This document shows positions 25,970 to 40,591 of a DNA stretch of 64,000 nt, piece after piece (position 1 is the first letter of the stretch; each line of letters starts with the position of its first letter). Source of the DNA: Himantopus leucocephalus (taxonomy: Eukaryota; Chordata; Aves; Charadriiformes; Recurvirostridae); the NCBI GenBank assembly GCA_003993805.1, contig RSEF01000002.1:74772146-74836145 (forward strand). The letters are read 5' to 3'. The position numbers were made by a program, and so were the translations under genes. The notes beneath the pieces are model-generated. The model made no database searches and had not been told where the DNA came from. It was given only the letters and a program-made list of their open reading frames with translations.

Positions 25970-26001
25970 GAAAGCCAGGCTCATAAGTCAGCCTGGCTTT
26001 C
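25970..26001. repeat. Perfect 12-bp hairpin
   Basis: gaaagccaggct at 25970-25981 and agcctggctttc at 25990-26001 are exact reverse complements with an 8-base loop. In the RREB1 primary transcript it would fold as a compact stem-loop. It is too short for a microRNA precursor by itself. Confidence 0.9.
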
Positions 26002-27269
26002 AGCATCTTACAATGATAAAGAAAAATGATATGACAGTCATCAGTTCCAAAAAATAAAGATAAACATTCAACACGTCAAGTAAGACCGTAGTGCAAAAAA
26101 AGAAGGGCAAAATAAGGACATGCACAGAAATGCTCATATTCAGCCACAGATGCAGGTTACAGTAACATGTGCCAGCAGCTCTGAAGTGACCACTACTGCA
26201 GCTCAGGAGAGAGCCAGAGCCACACAGAAGATGAAACTTGGCTTTTTGTTCTAATTTACATCAATGAATTGTGGCTCTGAGCCATCCCACAGAGCAACCC
26301 AAGAACAGCAGACAAGCTTGGGAAGGTACAGAGCCCTGAAACCTGCCCTTCATATGGTGGTTATTAGTCTCCGCAGCATGCCTGCAAGTACACACGCACT
26401 TGGACAGTATTGAGGGTGGAACACTAAAATGCAACCATGATACACAGGATGAAAGGAAGGAGATAAAAATTTGAGCTTAATACTAGGGAGGACTCCCTTG
26501 CACTACGTGCTAGCTAGCCTTAATTAACCTCAGAGAAAGTGGTGGAACTCTATTTAAAATGAGACCAAACAGAGAGCCAGAAGCATTTGCAAAGAATAAT
26601 CCCGCAATGGAAAGAGGAAATTAAGTCTTTCCCAAACAAAGTCTGATCCACCTCTGAACTGAACTCTTAACATTTAAGAACTGCTATGCAAAAATACAGA
26701 TAACTTGGTACACACTATGCTTTTCGCAGCACAGCTGTACGTGAAAAAGCACTCCTCATAATCTCTTCCCTCCCCCTCCCACAAGGAATTTCACAGGTAA
26801 GCCAAGAGGATCCAACTGTGCTCCAACTGTGTGCCAGTCAGCTCTCTCGACAAAATCACATTTTTCAAGTGCCTGACTGCCTTTCATTCCATCCTCCCCG
26901 TGAGAATTACCTTCCGCTTCCCCTCTTCTGCCACAACTTTCCTCTCCCCCAACAGTCACGTGAACAGGATGACTAAGATGATACTGCACAAATAATTCCC
27001 CCAGCTTCTTTCCTTCTTTTTTTTTTTCTTTTTTAAAACAAATGGGCAGAAAAAGTTTTCAGCCCCATGCTGTAATGCAGATTTCAGAAGGGTGAGTATT
27101 CCACCAGAACAGTAGCAAGTGAATACTTTGCTACTTTTCATCAAAGAAGAGACTTTTGTAAAAATAAACAAATGCAGACAAATGCAGAACTCAAGTGCCT
27201 TACTCCTTTTTTCTCCCTGTGGATGGTTTTGGATCAGTGCCTAAGGGAGGTGACTCATAGGATGGGGGG

Positions 27270-27293
27270 AAAAAAAGAAAAAAAAAAAAAAAA
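27270..27293. repeat. A-rich low-complexity run
   Basis: Two A runs separated by one G follow a G run, in the exon D-E intron. A T-rich counterpart lies at about 27010-27034. Confidence 0.9.
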
Positions 27294-29089
27294 GAGCATG
27301 TGTCCTAGTGAAGTGACATGCAGCTCCTGCTGGTTACATCCCAGTCTTTACCACATCTCCAAAAAGGGCTACTGTATTTTCTTAATGCTGAGAGGATTTG
27401 CATGTTGATCATATAAGCCTTCTGGAGGTCTCGAAACAGGGCAGCCTACGGCTTCAATGCCAAAACCAGAACGTGGGCAGGTTTTGACTGGCTGGCTCAA
27501 GGCTAGAACGAGGAGTCAAAGCATCCTGAAAGAGGCAACTGCAAGACGCAGCTGCTCCCAGCTCCAAGTCCCACTGAATTATGAACAAAACCAGGAGCTC
27601 CTGCTTTGCATGCAGATAACCTGATCAGCGCCACTTTGGCTCTTGGAAAGGAAGCATCCCTCAGCATGCGTGGGAATCCTTCACCTCGAACTCTGGGGAG
27701 AAAAACCACACCGTAGCTGCACCCTGGGTTTTCACGGCTGCTGATGTGCTCCACATCACTAAGAGAAAAGGCCTGCCTGGCTCAGAGACCTGGGCAAAAG
27801 GAAGACGTGGAACAAAAGGGTGTATCTGCAGCCTCTGAGCAGGGTCCAGGGTTAAGCCTCTCCCTATGGCAGCACAAGCATTGCTGGCTTTCAGTCAAGA
27901 GAGGTTTATGCCAGGTAGGTCTGATTAGAAGGAGCAGCATGTCCAGAGGGGGAGCAGCAAGCAATTTCACTGAGGCCTGGTTGGGAAAGTCCCAGCATCT
28001 AAATCAAGATTAATTCTTGAGTGCAAGATCCAGTGCATGTATAAACACCCTCCTCCTCCCTCACGTCTCCATGCCTGTGGAAACGCAGTGGGGAGGCCAA
28101 TGAATCCGGGCATTATCAGTCCAGAGAGATCATCTGACAGTATCAAGTTCAGGTTCTGGCTTCATATCCCACATATTTTGCTAAGTTTCTCGACTTTACC
28201 ACTAGATGTACCCTATACTCTACTGTACTGTACATCGCTGTTCCTCATCTCCCTCGTGATTTCTGAGCAGTTTGGTATCAAAACCAAGGGGATGATCCTC
28301 ACACGTCTGATGCTTATCTAAAGACAAGGAAGCCACACATTCAACCATTCAGAGACTAAGAATAAAAACCAGTGGTTTCCATCCTTCACCTTATTTAAAA
28401 TATACTTTTTTTTTTTCCTCCAACGTAAAGAGTTACTCAAGTTCACCAAGCTAGTCTGGGAAGGACTGAGCTGGTCAGATGCCCTGAGTACAATTTAGCT
28501 GATACAACTGCTTTACCTCTTCCGCTGCTTTCTTCCCTGAGATCTTTCACTTACATTGCTACCTTCAAATAACAGTAAATAACCTCTAAAGAATAAAAAA
28601 AAATGCTTTCAATAATTTACAGTAAAGAAAAAGAATGCCCGTCATTCAGAACACGACCAAACAACTCTGTTTAAAGAAAAAACGTGTCTGCTTTGTTTAA
28701 GCTTTAACTTCGTGCCACCATATCAGAACCAACAAGAGTGCAGGATGCATCCAAGACAGGTTCAAGTTTGGACCATGACGTTCTTCAGGTGCCACGGAAT
28801 GAAAAATTGCTCAAACAGTAAGAGAAGACAGCCTTCAAAATTACACTGATAACGTCTCTTTTGAGAAATTTCTAGGTCACATCATCTTTGTCACTGTTTT
28901 TGTTTCATTCTGCTTAACAAGTGTTACTTCAGCCCAAATTGTCTAGAAATGTAGGAAAATACAGGGAACTCCTCTTCAAAGCTTCTGCCACTTGACATGC
29001 ACGGGAAGTAAATCCTAAACAAACAGAAAGTGAAGCAGCAGCATTTTTAGCAGCAATAACTCAATATACTGCTGCTAACCCTGTCCTTA

Positions 29090-29260
29090 AGTCTCATGAA
29101 TATGACTGGAATTTAAGTCAAAAGTGCAGTAACATTGTACCCTTGGGTTAAAGAGTTTAGTCAGTTGTTTGTTTGTTAAAACATGTAGAGATCTGTATTG
29201 ACGATGTATTTCCAGTGCTAATTACCAACATCACCCACTTAAGAGAGCAATCCACTCAAC
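29090..29260. promoter_or_regulatory. Candidate intronic enhancer
   Basis: The patch combines catgaatatg (octamer-like), tgtttgtttgttaa (tandem forkhead-like), gctaattacc (homeodomain) and cacttaag (NK2-like) within about 170 bp. It has no coding potential in RREB1 phase. This is inference from motif density only. Confidence 0.2.
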
Positions 29261-29639
29261 CCTTGCCAGTTGTAATCACAGGAACCAGAAAAATGCAGGT
29301 AATTTTGCAAATCAGACACAATCTGTACTTGGACCAGTTTCTGTTTGTCTTCTCTTCCTGCGTTGTTTGCTATTTGTATCCTCAAAAAAAAACCCAAATG
29401 ACCCAAAAAGCCCTCAGACACACATGCACACTTCACAACAAGTCAAGAGACATTTGAATACCTAAAAACCAACCAGATGGGAAACGCCTTCTTACAACTG
29501 CGGAGCAATCTCAAAACAAATTCCAAGTACCACCAAATACTCTAGTGGTAACCAGTGTTGAACACTAGCATAGGATAAACCAAATGAAGCTGAACAGCCA
29601 GAAATCTCCATGGCTATGCTAGTAAGAAAGCCATTGCAA

Positions 29640-30130
29640 TGCATGCAGTGAACAAGCAGGGTGGGGCGAACGGGTCCCGGGAAGGATTAGATTGGGAAGC
29701 ACTGACTCATTTTAGCCGCATGTCTGCAACCAGGCATAGCAGGAGATCCCCCAACTAGCGCTCCCCACGGCACCCTGGCGCTGCGATCTTGCCGGCGCAG
29801 CGGCACGGCTCATTATCCTCATGGAGGCCCCAGTGCTTATTAGCTTTGTCTATCAGGGTTAACACAGCCCTGGCGAGCCTCCCCGCGTAGCAGCATGCAA
29901 CGGCATGTGGGTGTAGCAGCCCCCTCGGCGTCCCCCTGGGAATTGCTGCAGCCCATGGTGCCACGCAGACGTGCCGTAAGCATCCCCCCAAGTTCAGTGC
30001 GGGCTGCCGCGCTGTCTATCTGCCTGCACAATGAAGTTCTCCCAGCAAAGCAAAAATAGCCTTACAGCGGGGTGGCAGACAGCATCATTAGGATGACATG
30101 AGCATTATTATTTAGATCTACCAAGACTAG
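29640..30130. promoter_or_regulatory. GC-rich island inside the 18.9-kb intron
   Basis: About 490 bp are GC-rich with several CpGs (for example gccggcgcagcggcacggc) inside otherwise AT-rich intron. The edges carry actcatttta, ctcattatcc and tatcaggg motifs. No exon phase fits and no repeat is recognised. It could be an alternative promoter, an enhancer or an unlabelled transcript start. Confidence 0.25.
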
Positions 30131-31546
30131 CTGGGTGCGCTAAGGCTGCAAAAGCCACCTGTGATTATGTTCAAATGACAGATTAGAAATCCCTTTTCAG
30201 TGCTACCAGGACAGTCTGCAAAGTTAACCAGTGCCATGCAGCTGCCAATACATGATACCTAAGGATAGACGATACACACACATGCACACAAAGCATTTTG
30301 TATTTTTAACCTAGAATAAAATTTTGCTTTGCTGTGAATAAAGGCAAGTTGTAAGCATGAGTGAGAGGAAAGATACTTATCTACAAATCCAAAGGGGTGG
30401 GGGGGTGTACCATTTCTGAATAATTATGCTGTATTCACAGATATTTAAGCAACTACTTGCTACGCAGAATCAGCAAGTTCAAACAGGCCGAGATTGATAC
30501 AACTGCATTCCCAGCTTGGCTCAAAGTTACTCCTGTTCCCTACCAGTAGTGTTGTCAGAACACCTCAAAGGGGAAAAGAAAAAAAAAAAAGGAGACAAAT
30601 ATTTGCTTGATGATGCTGTGACAGGGAAATGATTCAAACCATGCCTCCAAAGCAAAGCTTCCCAAAGGACAGCAAAAGAAAGCCTTGAAAGCCTTCACTT
30701 GCAGTTTGCATCAACCCTTGCATAAGGGAGGGCAAAAAGAGGAGGGAAATGCAGTGCGAGCTTCCCAGTATCACTTCACCAAACTGCCTGCCCACAGTCT
30801 GCATTAAATTCAGAGCAGACCTACATGAACAATGCCAAATACTGCAAGAAGACTTCCAAGCCGTAAGAAACTCTTTCATAAGGGACAGTATTAAACAAGA
30901 TCCCTCTGAGGCCTGTGTGGTTCTATAAGCTTGGAGACAAGTTTATTAACAACAATAAAATTAAGCAGGAATAACATTTTTTTAAATGTACCAAAAACCT
31001 GGCCTGGGACATTCTGAACTGCTGTTTTCTTTCCTCTTTTTGGAAATCGGTGGTTTTCAGGCAAGTCCTTTAGTTATCATGGCATATAACCTTAGTCAAT
31101 GACTTCATTGTTCATTTTTTAGGAAACTTCATGTTTAAAGAAAACAAGTGTTATTAGATGGTAAGGACAATTAAAGCAGTTTTAAATGTTAGCATCAGGA
31201 AAAAAAAAATGAAAAGAAAGAGAGAAAAAATTAGAGAATGGATATCAGAAGGGGGAAAAGTTTTATCCTTAAGACCAAACACAGTCAAAGAAGTCCCAGG
31301 TACGTCCTGCCTCCCCCCTAAAACTGCACCCTTTTACCAATGAAGCAAACATAAGCCCCAGCTACTTCCCACAACCAGGCAAAGCCCTCATGCAGTTGCC
31401 TCCCTCGCACATGCCACTGTTGAGCAATCCTGATGGCACACAGCACAGAACAACTTGCTGCGTCACACAGCTCAAGGAGGAAAAAATAGATGGTCACAGC
31501 AATGCTGGGGACGCTGCGCAGATGGAACCAAATACCTCCCCCCCGG

Positions 31547-31564
31547 CACACACACGCACACACA
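31547..31564. repeat. Interrupted CA microsatellite
   Basis: This is a CA tract with one CG interruption, in the exon D-E intron, preceded by a run of C. Confidence 0.9.
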
Positions 31565-34500
31565 TGCATGTATGCAAGCAAGGAAGCTGCACTAGATAAG
31601 AGAAACACATCTTCCTTGAAGCAGGGTCTCTGCTTCACCCCGGTATCAGCAGTCACCAAGTAACTCAAGGGGCAAGGAAGTAAGGGGTTATCACTGAGAA
31701 CACAGAAGTTGTGCAAACTTTTCCCAGCGCCGAGGACGGCATCCTAGCAAAAGAGGTTTCACGTGCTCAGCCCATTTCCTCTCCTGTTCCTGAACATGTG
31801 GTCCTCCTTCCTCACCAGCAGTGATCTCACAGAATTCCCCTGCCGAGCAGAGAAGCACTAGGAAAAGGTTTCACGTCTTGTTACATGCCTGTTTAGTCAA
31901 GCGCAGTAGCTGGAAACAAAGTCCCCACATGACTTGTGCTACTTTACAACAGTTTGGGAACTTTCACCCTCAAGTAAAATTTATTTTGGTGCAGTCCATA
32001 GGCAATGTGAATTGCCTTACTCTCTTTACCCTCCATTAGAAACTGTCAAGAAAGACAACATATTAAGACAGCTTGATGTCAAAAATTAGCCACGCAGAAG
32101 TTGCACGCATCTTTGTTTTATGACATCTTTCCACGTGCAACACTGGAGAGCCGATTCTGAGAGTTTACCAAAAAATCACTGAGAGTGTTTAGAAAACTTC
32201 AGCTAAGAGAGCAGCCTGAAGAACTCAGCGTATCTATGGATGCCCTTAAGAAAAAGAAAGCAGTATTTGCATATTGTGTGCTATTTACCAGTTGTATAAT
32301 GGCACTACTACTTTATAGACCGTGTCCTTGCCTAAGCTGTGTGCACCATGCAGGTGAGCATCATGGCTCAAAAACCTGAGTGAAAGGCCCTGGCTAAACC
32401 CAGCCATCAAGACTCACCTCACTGTTTTTTACAGCTTGATTAGTTTCCCCAAATGCTGACAATCTACTGTTAACGAATAGCCTATTTTCACAAGAGGGGA
32501 GAAAAGAAAGAGGAAAAAACCTGCTGACCCTGAGAAGGGGTACCTTCTGCAGTTTGCTGGTTCCAGCATGCTGCACTGGAACAGGTTGAGCAGGTTAGAT
32601 ACTGGGGAGAGAAAAGGTAAAGCTGGAAGACATACATTAAAGGTGGAACGACAGCAACCACAAATGCAGTTTGAGATAGACTTTTTCCTCGTTCTCATTG
32701 GTACTTGGCTCAGGAGTCTTTTCAGACAACAGGAGGAACAGAGCGAACACACATTCATTAGAGAAGTGATGCAAGTATTTCTGACGTGCACACACGACAG
32801 GCTGAGCAAAGATTACCTTAACATACAAACTCTCCCAGCAAACTTTCTCACCACCAGCATTTTCTACACCAAATCACCCAACCGAAGTATACAAGCCAGA
32901 AGACAAACCACGAACCAAAATGCCAACAAAACAACGTGTTACTTGTTAACCTTGAGAGCTAACATCTCTGCAAGAATCACCTTAAGGTCAGGCTTATGGC
33001 AAAGGACTAAAAGCACCTCAACTCCCCGCAAAGATCACCTGGATTTTCTAGTGCTTGCTAAGTTAAAGCTTGTATTTATTTTGTAGCTCTTCAAGGTGAG
33101 AAGGGGAGGTAACATCCCTGAGAATACTAAACCTTCAGAGGAGGTGATGTTCCTGAAAGGGTACTTATGCGGAAAGATCAAGGTCTTGCGCTGCCGCTGC
33201 GTGTGCTCTTCGACTAGAGTCTAATCTGTCAAGTGGCTTGTGCTCATTTGAACTGTGACATGGGTAACAAAGCAGCACTAAGCTACACTCAATACGCTCT
33301 GTTATACGGAGATTTATGTTACTGCCCGTGAGGTGGGTGGTATTACTCTGCTACGTCAGACCACCTTCCCCTCCGCGCAAGTCAGGCCAGAAACCTAAAC
33401 TTACTGAGAGCAGTGTGTCCCTTTTGCCTGCAGAAAAACAAAACATAAAAATCCACAGCCTTACAAAGCACAAGATCAGACTTAGCTATTACTTAAAGGC
33501 AACACACACAAAATCTAGGACTGATAAGCACACTGAAGTCTTTCTTATGTTTAGGTACCGAAGAGCTCTGGAGATGCTAGTATAACGTTCCTCATTGTGT
33601 ACGCTTCAGTTCTCAAGAACAATGGAGCTAATTAAGGTCAGCGTATAAATCTTAACTCTGCACTTCCTTGCTTCGCTTGATTCTAATCAGATCTCAGCAT
33701 TCGTGTTTTTGTGTTAACTTCCTTTGCTGTTCTTTAATGATAACTGAAGGGGAACACTGTCCAAGGCTAGGAGCAGCATGTAACACGACTGAAATCATGG
33801 CATCTCCTTTCGTCTCCGACAGCTCATAGAGGTACTGTGGCACAAGAGCTACTTCAGAGTCTCTTGCCACTGAAGATATCCATGGAGGGGTTTTTGGAGC
33901 ACCCTATTTATGCCTCATGTTAATTAAATAAAAGTTTATATCAAGTCTCCACAAAAGCTGACCACTCCACTCAGGAACAGCGGGACAGACAAAAGTTTCT
34001 GCCTGGGACTGCTAAAAATACTGTAGTCTTCAAATTCTCATCAAAGACACAGAAAAACAGACTCTTACTGCTATACCGTTGTTGAAAAAGCCTGACCTTT
34101 TCCTTCTTTCTTTCTTAATCTTCTTTAAATATGGGGATCCCAGCAGAATACCAAACATTTACTCTGGATGTATCTGCTGACAGGAGAGAGACCAAAAAAA
34201 CCCTCTCTCCACCTGTTTCCCCATCCTTATTTGCAAAATGTATTAGTGAAAATGTAAGAAACATTTTTTAATTGCAAAGAAAACAGAAACAGCTATCACA
34301 TCGCACCTGCTTCCTACAACCACAGACATCAATTACTAGAAGCAGAAATTAGTCCTTTGTGTTTGTTATCCCTGCTCAAGAATTAGGGCACTTGCATTTG
34401 CTGAAGCTTATCTTTCACTAGCATGCTGACAGTGGTTAAATCATCCCCCACGTATAAGGAATGGATTTGAAAGCCTGTAATACACCCTGCTTCTTCGTAT

Positions 34501-34790
34501 TTAAGAGCACTGCCTACCAATTACTACATTGAAATAAAAGCTCCTCAGGAGATGACCAAAGAGACATTTCTATTGTGCAAGACAATAAGAGAAGGCCTTT
34601 TCACACGCGTGAAGTGTCAATCATTTTCAGCATGGCGAGTTCCTTGGCTATTTGTTTTTAGCTTCAAGATCTTGTATGTTAGGTTTTTCAAAGCCACCCA
34701 GTGTTTAACACCAGATTTCCACTTAGCCATCTTAGCAAACCACCAGAGACCAAACCATGTTGTAATAAGGCACTTCCTCTCCTCTTCTGG

Positions 34791-34807
34791 AAAAAAAAAA
34801 AAAAAAA
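34791..34807. repeat. Poly-A run (17)
   Basis: This is a pure A homopolymer in the exon D-E intron with no flanking retroelement sequence recognised. Confidence 0.95.
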
Positions 34808-37800
34808 GCTCATCATCACATTTGGCTATGCTCTGCCTCCAAAAACTCCCATCTTCAGCAAATGCCGGACTGCACGTGCTAGACTGCAGAGATCCTATTT
34901 GTACTTAGAGGCTGGGCATTGTTATTGCACTGCACCCTACAAAGCACACACAACATACTGGAAGCGGGCCAATGCCATAAATAACACAGGAGCAATTCAC
35001 AGGTGGAATGCAGGGAGAGGATGGATTCAGCCAGATCTTGAGGACGTTCTGCCTACTGGATATTTGCAAAGTCACAGGCAGCCTGTACTCATGCCTGCCC
35101 AAGAAATCCAGATCCATGTTAAAGAGAGTGGGGAAATCATTAAAGCATATGCATCTCATCCCCTGTGTCCTTTATTAGGATCCAACACTCATCTTCCAAA
35201 CAGTACGTTACAATCTTCACCAAGCATATGCTCTTCATTTGCCAGTGAAGATGGCCGCCTAAAACATCAAAATTCACAGGTTACCCTCCAGCATACGCGT
35301 TTTCTATCTTTCTCAAAAAACTCATTCAGTGACATATAAACACATATAAAGTGTTGTTTAAAAAAACCTCAATTTGAACATCAGAATAGTACCATACCCT
35401 GATAGCATAACCAGCTGTTTGTCTCTCCAGAGCTCATTAAAAAGAGAAGTTTCGGAAAATTATCTAGCACTGAAAATAAGATTGAGAATGAAAGTGCCTT
35501 CTTAATTAAAAGAAGAAATACCTTCTTTGATAGGACCCTTTGTAAGCATGCTTCAAAGCATAGCTTCTGCGATCCAGATCTTCCAATTTGAGTTTCAAAG
35601 ACTTCTGCATGTGGTTGTTGCATGTGGTGTTTCGCATGTGCCAAAAAAAAAAATCCCCAAACTTTGAGACCTGTTCCTGAGTTGGTGCATAAACAGCCTA
35701 CAAGTACCTAAGTAGGATGTAAATGAAAAATCATTATGAAGAATTTTGCTAGGCATGGAGTAAGGAGCGGAAGGAGAGAAAGAAGATAGATACCTGTGAT
35801 GTTTTGGTTTCATACGAAACACTTCAGGTTAGTTTGCATTACCGCACTTATATGGACAGCCTGGTGAACATCGGCCACTTCGTTTACCAAACTGGGGAAG
35901 CTGTGGCTGAAATACATACATTATCCCTCTACTCTTTTCAGACTTGCCAGAGTCTTTAATAGCTACCCACTGGAAACTGGCAGGAAGGTCATTTCTCGCC
36001 TCCCTTCTGGCATTTATCCTATTAACATTTTCAAGTTGCATGGAAAGCATGTCTTTGGCAGGGAGGAAAATGTGATTTTAAAGTGATAGGCACAGACCAT
36101 CCTCAGTCACAGAAGTGGAAAAGGAGCCACTGGAAAATTCTCCTACACCCAAAGGAAACTCTTTTGGAGCAAATGGAAGCATCACCTTTCTCCCTGAAGT
36201 GTGATGCATGTTCTACTCAAATGCAACACAGTAAGTCAAGCAAAGTCCTTTCTCTACCTCAAGGTCCCTTGCTAAAGCTTATAAACCACCACCACCACTA
36301 GAACCCACAGCCGCAGCCCAACTCCTCTGTCTGCACTTTGGGGAGACAGAGTGGTGGAGACGGAATAAGATGCTTGCAACCTCCTAATTTGGTGGCAGAG
36401 TCTAGACCCCAAAGGGCTCCTCAGAGTTGGCACTACTCATAGATAAACTCCCTAAGGAGCTACCGTGACAGTACAGATGGAAATCCTTTGGAAAGCCTTT
36501 AGTAATTGCAATCTATTGATTTGAGACAGGACTTTGGAAATCCCCAGCTCTTTCAGAGCTACAGAAAACAACTCTCTCTCTCCCCCCCTTCCATATAGTT
36601 TATGCTCCTGCTGGGGATCTGAGAATATTCAACTTTTAATTTGCTGTGACTGAGAGAAAGCCATAGCGTCTGTCTCTAGCGTGAAAGTGTGAGGATTAGC
36701 ATATCCTAAATTGCAGATTTTCTTATGTACTGATAATTGCAGTGCCATTCCACTTACATGAATTGTGAACTCAAAATTACTGTAATCTAAGTCCTTCCTC
36801 CAAATTCTTAAAAAGCCCCACGAAAACAACCCCCCAAGCCTCAAATCAGTTCCTGATGCTAGAAGGCTTGCTATTTCCAACAAGACTTGTTCCTTCCGGT
36901 ACTAGTCAAAAAGAAATCTCTGGAAAAAAGTCAGCATCATCTCCAGCTCTCCTCCTCCAGAGCAACTCCTGTTCCTCCCAGTTATCATACCAGATTGCAA
37001 CAACCCTCCCCAAACAGTAGGAGCAGCACTGATACAGAGGCAGTTAGCTTAACGGCCCATTTAGAAGAATGAGAAAATCAGCTTTTCACACTGGACATTT
37101 AGCAGCCTCCAGAAACCTTTGCTCTCTCCAGCGGTGACTGATCCCACAGGAGGCTCAGGCCACTCTGGAGCAGTCTGGCAGCTGTAAGAGAGTTTTCTGA
37201 GACGCCCCAGGCTCATGGTTCCCCATTGAAAACCCTGGCCAAGAGTCACCCCAGTCAGAAAAGGAAGCAGGTTTTAACCTCTTTTTATGAATGGTGCTGC
37301 ACAAGAGAATATTCCCCCTCCACCCCTGTCTGCTGTGCCCATTCCACTTGACTTGTTGACAAGGAGCCAAGGAGCACAACAAAAAGAAACTGGACTTAAT
37401 GTGAGAGGCTATGACTCATTTACAAATGAAGTGTTGCATGTATTGTGGGAATCAGGAAGGGCACCATCCATTTAACAGGTAGAGTGTACACGCAACACCC
37501 CAACACAGCTAGACTTACCCAGAGAAGAGATGGGCAGGAGAAGAGAGTTCCCACTACACAAGAAGTCTGGCTATTGCGAAAAAGTTTTGCCCACATGCAA
37601 AAGAACAGCAAATAAGAGCTCTGGAGGGTTTTTTCCTCCCTTGACTTAATAAAGTGAGGGAGAAGAAAAATTACTTTCTATGGAGAGGACAGGCACTTGA
37701 GAGTGTAACAACACGGACATTTTCTAACTCAAAAAAGCAACCAAAACTCCTTCCCTCCTCTGTTTAACTGAATGCCGAATGACCTGGCTGCTACGAGGTG

Positions 37801-38016
37801 GAAAAATGGATCAGAAATTTCATCCTCTGACGGAACAGTAATAAGCACTCCTATGGCACAACATTTCCCTTGACAAAACCACTTCATTGGACTTTTTCCC
37901 CTAAAAGGTCTTTTGAAAGTCTGGATTAAAAAAAATAGTATAGACAGAGCCAGAACAAGGCAGAGGGCAAGAAAAAGAAGAGAGGATGTATGCAGTACAT
38001 ACATGCCTACACGTTT

Positions 38017-38035
38017 CACACACACACACCCCCCC
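38017..38035. repeat. CA tract followed by C run
   Basis: About six CA units run directly into seven C, in the exon D-E intron. Confidence 0.9.
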
Positions 38036-40591
38036 TCCCATTCAGATACTGGCAGACTAACTTCTCCTTCATTCCTCTCCCGTGCACTGAACTTATTTGA
38101 TGTAAATACAGTAACATTTGGGGATGCTCCTGCAGGACCTTCACAAGCTATGTTGGTTCTTCAGCAGCACATTCACAACTTTCTGCTAAGCCTACAACTT
38201 CTCTCTCTGATCCAACACTCTGTGTGATGCTCCAGGGATATGACCATGCTGGCTACCAGGATCAGGTTAGAAATCTTATTCTTTCCTGTTTTGGGCATAT
38301 ATCTGTCACTGCTTAGATACCGTAACACAAAAAATAGTGAACAATAAAGGAACTGTGTGCAAAAGCAGAGAAAGATGGACTTGTATTACCATCCAGCTGG
38401 TGCGAAGAACAGACACAGCACCACCACAAGCAAGGCCTGCGGGAGTTGCACACAAGGCAGGACCTGGCAAGCAGGTCCTTGCTCCGGGATTCTGAGGCAG
38501 AAGCAGTTTTGAATGTGATGTGAGAGGCATTCAGCCACAGCACTGGCAGGCCACTGGACCTGATACTACAGCTAAGTTTGAGATGCCTATGAAAGAACTT
38601 ATTTCACACCATCTTAGACTAGAAACACCTGTTTCTGAAGGAGGTACCCAGTGGGCAAATTGAACATCTTCCCTATGAGTGTGTCATAGCACCAGATAAC
38701 AAATTTTGTTGCACTTTGCATTTATCCTCATCTGCCTACTTGCACATTCATGCTTTCCACTTCAGCAACAGGATTCACTATTATAGTCTGTTATAGCAAC
38801 AAGAAAAGGTTATTCACTGCAAAAAAATCAGTAGCACGGTCCTGCCAACCACAACCCTCCTTTAGCAAAAGTAGCCTCTTTCAGTGTGCTCAGGATCTTG
38901 CCTTTCGTGGGTCTGGGGTCACCTGTTGCAGTGCCACTGAGCTCAGTTACAGGCTTCTGCAATGTCTCACTGAGATCCAGTGGTGCGGGCCTACACAAAA
39001 AGGAGTTTTACAGAACAGACGGGAACCTGTCAGATGGAAAAAAACTTTCAATAGGAAGATTTTCCTTGCATGAACTGGGGTCCTTCTTAGTGCAGTCAGT
39101 AAACACAGCAGTCCAGCCTGATAACTTCAAGCAACATCTCATTGAGAGAAAAATTTAAAACCAATCTTCTCATCAGAAGGTTCTGATCTGTACTTACTTC
39201 TTTTGGGCAAGTCACTGAGCCTGGCAATTCTGACAAACTTGCTACTAAAGCATGGTGAGAGTTGCTATACGGGGAAACCTGCACAAGCAAAGGTGACTAC
39301 GTCAACATCTCATCGGCCTGGAGTCAAGTCTAGGGGGAAGTCTCCCTTTCCTGCTTCTGGGAAAGGACAAGGAGATGCCTAGTGAGCAAAGAGACAAACC
39401 AACCACGCAAGCAGTCCTTCAGTAAGCAGCCCGGGCTGAGGACACTGACACAAGTGTCCGACCACCCCAGAGTCCCAGCACTGGAATTCACCCTTGGAGG
39501 CTGACAGTGGCATCAGCTGCAAATCGGCAGCTGCCCTGCCTTCCTCACAGCAGACAGAGTAATGACCCAGTCTGGCAAACATGTGGCTCGAAACACCTCT
39601 GGTGAGATGCGTCATATGTGTGATTTATTCAATGCCCAAGGCCAGTATCTCCTCTGAAAGTCTTTGTGTCTTTCCCTTCTCATTTTATGTCTCTCTCTCT
39701 CCTCAACTCTCCCCAATTTCAATCAAGTAAAGGTTAAACAAATATGGCATTACAAAACTGCATTCCTTCCTGTTTCTCTTCTGTTTTCACGTAACTATTT
39801 AACCTGGACAATATGATACAGAAAAGGTAAAGCTGCAAGCAGCGGTTGCTTCCTTTGTGCGACATTACGTTATCTTTCCTGTTGTCACTGAAATCACCCC
39901 TTTCATTCCACCTATAGCACACTGCTTGGAAAATCACTGGTAATAATCAAGGAAACAAGATTTCTTCCCTCCCACACAGAACCAGTCTGTAACCATCATT
40001 CTTGTCATTTTGCTTATAAGCTATATTCTTTTCCCCCACTTGTCTTGCAGTTTCTTTGTAGGTTGTGAACTCTTTGATATGGGGACTAAAACTATGTGGG
40101 AACTCACGAAGTCTTAATCAGCTCTGAGGTGTTCCACCCATGCAAATAAATGAATACTGAATCATGGCATGAGAGAGGGGAAAGAACATTCGTGTGATTT
40201 AACATTTTGTTTCCCCATTTGACAACTGTACATATTGCTACATCCCTATGAAGGAAACTACATGAAATACGTTTGGCAACTTGGCTTACAGGGAATTTCC
40301 CAGATCTATAATGCATTAAATTGCCTACAGTACAAGTAAGTACTGATGTATATGTTTAAAAATAAGACCAATTATTCCAAAGAGGCATCTTCACGATGGC
40401 ACTTGGATACCTAACTATGTAACATACAACACCACCACAGCTGTTCCAATACAACCACTTGCATCCACGACTCTGAAGCTACAAAATTAGAAGCTCCTAT
40501 ACAGCTTAGCTATATATTTTTGTCCTCTCAGAAAAATCCATCCCATTTGTCAAAATAATAATGAATAAAAAATTTAAATAAGTAAATAATG

